Shown: positions 52,969-61,736 of the stretch, one piece after another
How positions within the stretch are numbered: position 1 is the stretch's first letter
How the letters are laid out: each line of letters opens with the position of its first letter
Assembly (NCBI GenBank): GCA_015501585.1
Contig: JADNRY010000138.1
Coordinates: 1-64,000, forward strand
Direction: 5' to 3'
Origin: Rhodocollybia butyracea
Taxonomy: Eukaryota; Basidiomycota; Agaricomycetes; Agaricales; Omphalotaceae
DNA: 64,000 bases
Program-made: the position numbers and the translations under genes
The notes under the pieces: model-generated
What the model saw: only the letters and a program-made list of their open reading frames with translations
Database searches by the model: none
Told to the model about the DNA's origin: nothing

Positions 52969-53646
52969 TTAGAGTGTCAGAGACGCTGCCTCCGCATTGG
53001 GACTCTGTCTCATGTGGGATGTGTAGATGGGTGTCGGTATAGTTACTGACACTGGTGCGTATTCCTGTCGGAATACAGGAACATGACGGGGTGACTTGGT
53101 CATCCCTTGTGAATACTGTTCGTCCAACAGTGATTGTTGGACTGACGGTGCCTTGGGCACAGTCTCACGCCATTGGCGTACCGAGTTGTTTGCCTCGGTA
53201 TGAATATATGGTGTTGCGTTGTGCAATACCAGTGGTGTGATGGCAGGCCGTCTCGGTGTGGGTGCAGCAATAGTGATTCTATTGCTGTTTCTCGATGAAG
53301 AAGATCTTTCTTCATTAGATCGGATGCTAGATGCATCCCATTTCTCAGTTATATTGAGAATACGATTGAGTACTTGCATACTCTTGTCGAGTGATGCCGC
53401 TACATCTCGTAGCGCAGAAGAAATCTCACTTAAACCCTCTCGGGTTGGCTGTTTCTTACGAATAGTCATAGACTGTTCATTCGGTGGACTCTTGTCCTGC
53501 CTGTAGTGCCGTCCTTCAGATGCATGTACAGAATGAGTTGCTGATGCAACTGAATAGATTGAGTGTGGTGACACGTCACCACGAATGGAAGGTGCGTGAT
53601 CGCGCACACTCTGATATGACTTCTCTGATTGATTTTGAGAGGTCAT
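52969..53646 (-). CDS. Hypothetical protein, possibly a retroelement Gag remnant
   Basis: 225 codons. Polar, Ser-rich N-terminus (MTSQNQSEKSYQSVRDH), a predicted amphipathic helix (LSEISSALRDVAASLDKSMQVLNRILNI, from about residue 73, a possible coiled coil) and a Pro/Ser-rich C-terminal half (TPRRPAITPLVLHNATP). No zinc knuckle, protease or RT follows. The family is not recognised. Location beside LTR-like sequence suggests, but does not show, a Gag origin. Confidence 0.4.
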   Translation of the reverse strand: MTSQNQSEKSYQSVRDHAPSIRGDVSPHSIYSVASATHSVHASEGRHYRQDKSPPNEQSMTIRKKQPTREGLSEISSALRDVAASLDKSMQVLNRILNITEKWDASSIRSNEERSSSSRNSNRITIAAPTPRRPAITPLVLHNATPYIHTEANNSVRQWRETVPKAPSVQQSLLDEQYSQGMTKSPRHVPVFRQEYAPVSVTIPTPIYTSHMRQSPNAEAASLTL

Positions 53647-54068
53647 AGGGACAGTGAATGATATAGCGGAAGGAAAAATGGAGCGGGTTTGTATAGATTG
53701 TGTAGCGAGTTGGAATAATGGTTGTTATACTTGGTAGTATAACTGTTTTTAGCTTGTTAAACTAATAGCTTTGTGTTATTCACACAATAGTAATTTTTTG
53801 ATGTTCAAAAAAGTATAACGCGCCCTATGGGCAAAGTCCTTAAGAACACCGGTGAACACGACAAATAGGGTACTATTGTGTGTACGACGGTGTAAAAGAC
53901 TAACTAGACTCTTAAGTAATTGTACGATACTTATAGTAACGGATTTATTATATAATTAATAATAAATAGAATGATAAGATAGACCGTTTGGTCTATCGGC
54001 GGCGTCTAGGATGACCGTATCGCCGGATACAGTCAGTGGTGATTATGGAGAGGCGGAGGCGTTACATG
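53647..54068. other. AT-rich intergenic sequence
   Basis: No gene. Contains TATAATTAATAATAAATAG-like sequence near 53950 and a GC-rich patch (54000-54060) before the Copia-3 LTR remnant. Confidence 0.35.
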
Positions 54069-54117
54069 TACTTATTACTGACTATGTACCTAGAACTCTC
54101 TTTTATTTCAATAGTTT

Positions 54118-55718
54118 CATCAGGAAAACCGCCCACCCGAAATATTCAATAATTTTCACAAAGATTCTCAAAAGATTAAAAATCCTAGTAAGATTCCCAT
54201 CAGGAAAAATGCCTCCACAAAATATGTCATAATTTCAAAAAAGATCTTGAAAATATCAAAAAGTCTACTAAGTTTACATAAAATTTGAATAATTCTATGA
54301 GTTTGAACAACTTTGATAATTCATGTAAGGTAAAATACATAGAATTCAGCTTTTGACAAATTTTGACAAGTTATTGATAGGCTTTCCAGCCTTTGCAAAA
54401 TTCTTGAAAAATTACAGACAGGGTATCATGTAACCCAGAGATGTGTGAAAAGCTTGTGGTTGTCTTTGATCACTGCCGCCGTGACATAATAAGACAAACA
54501 CACTCAGAATATGCTCTATGCGAGATGAAATATTACTAATAACAACTGAAATCACATTGCAGTAAGTAAAATCCATGATGAAGCACAAGCCAAGCTTGAA
54601 TGGCAGCAGCAGCAGAGAGGAAGAAAGAAGAAAGCGAGGAAGAAATCAACACAGTTCCGTACATGACAGGTGACGTGGCTCTTTTGTTGTCGAAAATAAG
54701 GTTATGCCGGAGCCAGCCGGATCCTGCCCTCAAGATCTCGTGATAACCATGTTGAAAAAGCTCTCGGCACTCATTTGTAACTTGCTTCTCGACAGTGATT
54801 CTCACCGGATTCTCACCTTTAGCTTCTCGCATTGCCTTCTGCCTCTCGCCATCACTCAATGTTCTCTCCCTCTCAACAGTCACTGTCCAATGTTTTCTCT
54901 CTTTCATTTGACTATCTGGCTGTAGTTCGTTTCTAGGTATGTTTCACTTGTTGGTTATGACAATTACTGACTCTTCACATAGGTATGCTCTGTTGACCTA
55001 TCCTCTATTTATCAATAACTGAGTTCCAAATGAACTGTTTGGTGCGTGACTGTATTTATACATCTATTATGTATTGTATAAACTGACAAGCTTTCAGATT
55101 TATGCACGCACTGTCACATACATCCAATGCCTACTACTTCGCCTCGCTACCACTGCACCTTACTACCCTACTTCACCTTACTACCTCATTACCACTACCA
55201 CTACTTTGCCTCACTACTATCACCACCTCGCCTAAGTACTACGGTACTACCTTCATTAATTCCTTGCTACTAGCATCCTTGCTTTATGTATTTGTTTAGT
55301 AGTGTTGCGCTCATTTCCATGTGACTTGTTACTTAGGATTGCTTTAATGAGAAGTTGCGCTCATTTCCATGTGACTTGTTACTTAGGATTGCTTTAATGA
55401 GAATCATTTTAGACTGTTATGAATTGGGTGAAAAGTTGAGATGAATGTTGTAAATGTAGAAGAATCATTGAAAATGAAATTATAATATGCTTGAACTTTT
55501 GTGAAGCCTTGAGAAAGTCTCGATAAATTCTGATAGTGTTCTCTAATATTTGAAAAAGGCACAAAAACCTATGAAAAATTACCCAAGTTTGCAAGGGGAC
55601 TGTGTTATTTTTCAAATCTACGAAATGAGGGTAATCTAGATAATTTTGAAAATTTCCAAGAATTTTTGAAAAATTTGTTGCAATTATCAAATATTTGGTG
55701 TAGGCAGTTTTCCTGATG
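54118..55718. mobile_element. CATCAGG foldback element, 1.6-kb member
   Basis: Ends CATCAGGAAAAC / GTTTTCCTGATG with long imperfect inverted arms (AAATATTCAATAATT against AATTATCAAATATTT). TT is at both flanks (54116-54117 and 55719-55720). It sits inside the Copia-3 5' LTR. No convincing gene inside; a 57-bp direct repeat (TTGCGCTCATTTCCATGTG...) lies near 55305-55400. Confidence 0.75.
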
Positions 55719-55725
55719 TTCAATA

Positions 55726-55737
55726 GGTGATGGGCCC
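55726..55737 (+). other. Copia-3 primer-binding site
   Basis: GGTGATGGGCCC follows the LTR end CAATA; one mismatch to the initiator tRNA-Met anticodon-arm complement used by Copia-2. Confidence 0.65.
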
Positions 55738-56192
55738 CGGTAGCCTGTACTGAATTAACGAAGCTTCTCTACTGCGCACAAGACCTTGGAACCCACTCAT
55801 TTCACTCTCTCACACTCGTTCATACACCTACACATCCCATACATTTGTCCAAATGTCCCCTACATCTGCCACATCATCAGATTCTATTCAAATCCCTACC
55901 CTTACCTACGGGACCTATTCTCAATGGGTTGGCCCTATTTCTGGCAAGCTCCAGAGGGCTATGGTCTGGAGATTCTGCAGTGAAGAGATGTCTGTCTATC
56001 CTAAACCTTCCGATCCTCGTCCATTGCCTAATGACACCTCTGCCGTTGACCAGGCTGCTGTTAGACAAGATCACAGGGAGGATACGCGATCCTACAAGGA
56101 ATCAATTACTCATAATGACAAGGCTATTGGGATCGTCAAAGAGCACCTTGCGCCGGAACAGCTTCTTCTCATTGAAAAGCTCACATCTGCCA

Positions 56193-56422
56193 CATCAGGA
56201 AAAGTCATATGAACTCAACACAACTTGAGCTGACTTGAGTTGACCTGGAGCCAACTTGGGACCAACTTCACAAACCTCACCAATCTCAAGTTGATGAAGT
56301 TGGTCCCAAGTTGGCTCCAGGTCAACTCAAGTCAGCTCAAGTCAGCTTAAGCCGACTTGAGCCAAAGAAAATGGTTCAACCTTTGCTCAAGTTGCATTGA
56401 GTTCATATGACTTTTCCTGATG
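56193..56422. mobile_element. CATCAGG foldback element in copia gag
   Basis: 230 bp, almost one continuous palindrome. Ends CATCAGGAAAAGTCATATG / CATATGACTTTTCCTGATG, flanked by CA at 56191-56192 and 56423-56424. Removing it with one CA restores TCT GCC AAG GAC (S-A-K-D) in frame. Confidence 0.9.
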
Positions 56423-59400
56423 CAAGGACATCTGGACTAAGCTTAAGGAAGCTCATGCTGGCACCTCCGCTGGTCTTGAAGCCTTCTATATCAAGCATGG
56501 TATGATGGATAAATGGTATGAACATGGTGATAACATGCAGGATCACATTAACTTCTATGCTCTTGAGAACAAGAAGCTCTCTGACACTGACGCTTTTGGA
56601 GACCAGTTCCTTGCAGAACTTATGCTCACTTCTCTTCCTTGTACTGTTGATGACTCTCCTAACACTTGGGAGACATTTACCATTGTCACTCTTGCTGCCG
56701 TTACTGAAACAAACAAGCTCACCTCTTCTTTTGTCACCTCCCGCCTCATTGCGGAGTATTGATGTCTCACTTCTGGTGATGATTCTTCCGAGGTGGCTAA
56801 CGCTGCCGCTGTTAGAGGGAAATCTAAACCAAAGAAGAAACCCAAGAAACGTCTGCTCTGTTCCTACTGTCACAAAGGTCCTCACCTTGTCGAAGACTGT
56901 AACCACAAGAAGCGAGATGAGGAAGCATCCCGCCGCACTGCATCCACTCCTAGAAGCAGTGGGAGATCTAGTAGGAAGCCTACTGCCGCTGCCGCCCAAC
57001 ACTCTGATAGCAATAGCTCATCGGATGAGGAGGTCAGTGCAAACATCACTTCACCTACTCAGAATTTCCCTCCGTCTGTCATTCAAGTTCCAATTCTGTC
57101 CATGTCTTTATCTCCACTGATGTTGCCACCTTCCTTGCCAGGACAAGCAACGACCAGAGTTACATTGACTCTGGGTGCTCTTGCCACCTAAGTCCACGTC
57201 GTGACTGGTTTGAAGACAGTTCGTACACTAAACTCAACAAACCTGTCCCCATTCATCTTGGAGATGCGTCTACCATTTACGCTGTTGGTAAGGGTACTCT
57301 TCAGTACCTCATGGATACGCTGGATGGAATCATCACTGGTTTTCTACCCAATAAGCTACACGTCCCGGATCTTGCCGCCACTCTGATTTCTGTCTCTCAG
57401 CTCACTGACAAGCGCAAACACACCATTCTCTTTGATGGAGAGGAGTGCTTTGTCAAAGCTCGAAGCTGTGGCCAGTGTGTTGCGTCTGGTTGCAAGACCA
57501 AAGGAGGTCTTTACCTTCTTCACGCCCGTCCACTGAAATCCCAAGAGTACGCAAATCTCGCTACCACATCCTGCTATATCAACATTAATCATGCTCACCG
57601 CTGCCTAGGTCATCTTGGTCAAGACAACATAAAATGTCTGATTGCAAAAGGCATGGTAACAGGCATTGATGAAGTGGGAGGTCAAATAGAGTTCTGCAAG
57701 TCATGTACAGCTGGTAAACAGCATGTATTTCCGTTCCATCATCCAATAAAAGGGCCCATCAGAAACTAGATTTAGTTCACTCCAATGTTTGCAGTCCATT
57801 ACCCAACTCTATCAATGGTGGCTATAGGTATTTCATCACCTTCATAGATGATAACACCCACCACTGCTGGGTCTATTTCCTCCATCACAAATTGGAGGCA
57901 TACCAATGCTTCCGCGAGTGGAAGGCTATGGTAGAGCTCAAGCCTGGGCTTAAGCTCAAGGTTCTTTGTACAGATAATGGTGGAGAATATACCTCTGATC
58001 AGTTTGAGGATTATTTCTGTAACTTTGGTATTATCCATGAGACCACAGTCCCTCACACCCCACAGCAGAATGGTGTTGCTGAATGCCTCAACCGCACTAT
58101 TGTTGAGCATGCCAGATGCATGATGCATGATGCTAAATTTACTGCTGGGTTTTGGGTCTTCACCATCATTATTGCCATCTATCTCATTAACCGCTCACCT
58201 ACCTCACGGCTTCCTAATTCTACTCCACAGGAAGCTTGGTCTGGCGTAAAGCCTTCACTCAAGGAACTCAAACCTTTTGGCTGTCCCGCTTATGCTCACA
58301 TCCCCAAATCAAAGCATACAAAGCTTGACTTTAAAACTCGTAAGTGCATCTTTCTTGGTTACAAAGAGCACACCAAGGGTTACCTTCTGTGGGATCCAAA
58401 GAAGCAAAAAACCTTTGTTTCATGAGACCTCATTTTTGATGAATGCCCTCACCCTCCTGGCCTGCCTTTACCCATTCTGGATCTTTCGCAGATCCTTTAC
58501 AATGGTGAGGTGCCTGGAGATGGCCTACCCGGCTTTTCTCGAGTGGGAGATGTGTGGGAAGATAACTCTCCGCCTGTGACTCCAGCGGTTCCGCATCCTC
58601 CTGCTCCATCTTCTGAGGTTGATTCTGAGGATAATGTCAGTGACTCTCACCCATACTCCCCTGATCTTCCTCCTCCCAATGACCCTCCACCGGCTCCACC
58701 TGCTTGCCATCGTTGTACAGAACTTGAACTTCTTGGGCCTGTTCCAGAAGTAGATGGTCCACGTGCTCGTCGCCTACCTGCCTGCTTCCGTGAAGAACCT
58801 GACATTGCACCAGATCCTCCAGAAGCTGCACCAGGCGATAGACCAGATGTTGCAGAAGGTGTTGCCATGGCCTTAATGGCCACTGTCCATGCTCAGGGAG
58901 CCTCAGAGCCCCGCACTCTGCAGGAAGCACTCCGTGGTCCTGACTCTGCCTCTTGGCTGAAAGCTGTAGACAAAGAGCTCAAGTCTCTCATTGATATGGG
59001 AACTTTCAAGTTTATTGACAATTTGCCTAAAGGTCGCCATGCTATTAGCTCCAAGCTTGTCTTTAAGATTAAGCGCCTCCCTGACGGGACCATTGAGCGG
59101 TACAAGGCATGCTTAGTTGCTCGAGGTTTCTCCCAGATGCCTGGTTTAGACTTTGACAAGGTATTTTCCCCTGTGCTCAAACTTACCTCCATTCATGTCC
59201 TTTGCGCCCTTGCCATGTGTCTAGGCCTTCACTTCCACCATCTCAATGTTGATACCGCATTTCTCAATGGTGAGTTGGAAGAAGAGCTCTATATGCACCT
59301 CCCGAACGGCATTAGTGAACATTCTGGTAAAATTGTTCGTCTCTGCCACTCTATCTATGGCCTCAAGCAGGCCTCCCATGTCTGGAACAAACTTCTTGAT

Positions 59401-60105
59401 GCAGAGCTCAAGAAACTTGGCTTCCATTGTATCCATGCTGACTACTGCATTTATGTCCTCCAACATGGCAAGTCCATCTGCTTTATTGCTGTTTACATTG
59501 ATGATATTGGGATTTTATGCAATGATCTCAAATTCATGCAGGACATCAAGCACCAGATTGGCCAATGCTTAAGATCAAGGATCTTGGTGTTATCTCACAG
59601 TTGCTTGGCATTGCCATTGACTATGACCAAGAAAAGTGTGTCCTTCGGCTCTCTCAGACCAGATACATTGAGGAATCACTCAAACGTTTCCACTGTGATG
59701 ATGGCATTACCCGTCGCACCCCCTTATCATCTGGAGTTAAGCTTTCTAAAGCTGATTCCCCATCCACAGACGCCAAGAAAGAGGCTATGGCTGACAGACT
59801 CGCGCTATACCAGGCTCTCATTGGTACTCTCATGTATGCCATGCTTGCTTCACGCCCGGATATTGCCTTTGCTGTAGGTATTTTGAGCTGCTACTGCTCA
59901 AATCCAGGTGAGATTCATTTAAATGAAGCTCTGCACTGTCTTTGCTACTTGGGTGGTACCAAAGACTGGGTTATTGAGTATGATGGCACAATCATAGATG
60001 AACTCATCTCTCTTATCCTTGGATACTCTGATTCAGATTGGGCTGGTGATGTGGATACTCGATGATCCACTAGTGGATATGTTTTCCTCATGTGTGGAGC
60101 TGCTA

Positions 60106-60478
60106 CATCAGGAAAAGCAGTTTTTGCCTAGGTGACCCCAAAGTGGCCTAAAGCAAACTAGGTGACCTATGAATCCTATGGCATCCTAGGAATTTGGGCT
60201 TGTCCCTTGCCAGTCAAGGCTCTTGAGGATTCCCTAGGGTATCCTAGGCAAACCCAGGGCAAGCCTAGGTCTACCCAGGTTTGCCCAGGTGTTCCCAAAG
60301 TTGTCCTGGAGTTTCTCTGGGGCTTCCTAGGATACTCTAGGATACCCAGGGGAATCCTCAAGAGCTTTGACTGGCAAGGGACAAGCCTAAATTCCTAGGA
60401 TGCCATAGGATTCATAGGTCACCTAGTTTGCTTTAGGCCACTCTGGGGTTACCTAGGCAAAAACCACTTTTCCTGATG
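60106..60478. mobile_element. CATCAGG foldback element in copia RNase H
   Basis: 373 bp, ends as in the family, flanked by TA at 60104-60105 and 60479-60480. Removing it with one TA restores GCT GCT ATT AGT TGG AGC (A-A-I-S-W-S), the conserved RNase H block. Confidence 0.92.
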
Positions 60479-60509
60479 TATTAGTTGGAGCAGCAAACTT
60501 CAAACCTCC

Positions 60510-61084
60510 TGTTAAGATTGTGCAAGACTGGAGGGCCTGAGAGGGATATATCAACGAAGTTAGCCTCAGACCAATATCAGAGATAATAAAGAGAGTGGGA
60601 CGTGCGGTATAGCTATTAGCTAGACCCTCGTCATGCCGAGCAGTCCCGAGAGAGAGACCAAGATAGATTTGGCCTATGAAGGGCCGAAGAGTATAAAGAC
60701 AAGAGAGTACTAAGACGGAACTTAGTTGGACAGAGTGCCTTGGTTATCCAAGATGATATTTAAACTGAGGTCTACTGTACAAAGTACCACTACTTATATA
60801 CTAATGGAAAAGCAATAGTCGGGGACAAGTTCAGGAGACCAAAGTAATATCAATATAAGACAATAGTAATGAATGATTCAGGAAGGTAATAGAGTCATAA
60901 GATAATAAAGACCAATGATGTGATAGTCTGAATGAGTCCAAGACCTTCCGGTATCGGACAAAGATAAGATGTGAGAGATAAGATGAAGATATAAGTATTG
61001 GAAAGGAATCGGAGAGATGCCAGGCTAATGGCCATGATGATCCAAAGGTGATCCAAGCCTTGGCAAGTCGGCATGATCGTACCA
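60510..61084. mobile_element. Solo LTR (575 bp) in copia RNase H
   Basis: TGTTAAGATTG...CGTACCA with TG/CA ends and a 5-bp duplication CCTCC at 60505-60509 and 61085-61089. Removing it restores K-L-Q-T-S-P-A-L-S-S-T in frame. Orientation and family (Gypsy or Copia) cannot be set from this copy. Confidence 0.85.
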
Positions 61085-61445
61085 CCTCCCCAGCACTCTC
61101 TTCTACCAAAGCTGAGTACATGGCTCTTACTTGTACAGCACAGGAAGCTATTTGGCTTTGTCAACTCCTTGAACAGCTAGGTTTTCAGCAAACCAAGCCT
61201 ACTCGCTTGTTGGGTGATAATATGTCATCTATTGCTCTTTCCAAGAACCCTGCTGATCATCCCTGTACAAAGCACATTCAACTTTGTCACCACTTTATTT
61301 GTTTTGCAATCTCTGATGGCCAGATTGATCTGGACTATGATCCAACTGCTCAACAAGCTACTGATGGATTTACAAAGGGATTATATGGTGAGAAGCACTT
61401 GGCATTTGTGCGCATGCTAGGTATGAAGCCACACCCAAGTGGGAG

Positions 61446-61708
61446 TGTTAAAAGTTGATGATCTTATCTTGTTATGTCATCTATACGTTCATGGATTCAT
61501 GCTGTAACGCAAGCGCAAAAACCAGGAAGCTTCCTGGTTTTTTATATTGACCTTTACATATGTCACACGTGACACATTCTTTTAATTCTATACATACATA
61601 TTGACACCTCAGCATCGTTCTGCCACTGTTGCTGAGGTTAGTACTCACATTCTTTATTTCTTGTACTTATTACTGACTATGTACCTGGAACTCTCTTTTA
61701 TTTCAATA
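61446..61708 (+). repeat. Copia-3 3' LTR
   Basis: Starts TGTTAAAAGTTGATG after GTGGGAG and ends TTATTTCAATA, the same end as the 5' remnant. The pol stop (61456-61458) lies inside it. Confidence 0.8.
61517..61542. other. 26-bp palindrome in the Copia-3 LTR
   Basis: ACCAGGAAGCTTCCTGGT flanked by AAAA and TTTT. It could fold in the RNA as a hairpin near the 5' or 3' end of the transcript. Confidence 0.6.
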
Positions 61709-61736
61709 GGTACATAATACAGCATTGTTCTACCAC

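Larger units (their letters stand above)
55853..61458 (+). pseudogene. Copia-3 gag-pol, decayed
   Basis: Gag starts MSPTSATSSDSIQIPTL. It is cut at TSA|KDIW by the 56193 foldback, has TGA at 56760-56762, then CSYCHKGPHLVEDC (CCHC-like knuckle). After a frameshift near 57090 come YIDSGCSCHLSPRRDW (protease), HRCLGHLGQDN with CKSCTAGKQ (pre-integrase), LVHSNVCSP, CTDNGGEYTSDQF and QNGVAECLNR (integrase DDE). TGA at 58423 follows. RT has KVFSPVLKLTSIHVLCAL and VYIDDIGIL (active site), then a frameshift near 59565. RNase H begins YSDSDWAGDVDTR, has a stop at 60063, is split by the 60106 foldback and the 60510 solo LTR, then resumes PALSSTKAEYMALT...KHIQLCHHFI. It belongs to a different copia lineage from Copia-1 and -2. 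Confidence 0.88.
54069..61708 (+). mobile_element. Copia-3: old Ty1/copia element with four nested insertions
   Basis: The 5' LTR survives only as its last part (54069-54117 plus CAATA 55721-55725), which matches 61660-61708 of the 3' LTR. A primer site, gag-pol and a complete 3' LTR follow. Foldback elements at 54118, 56193 and 60106 and a solo LTR at 60510 lie inside it. Confidence 0.88.
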
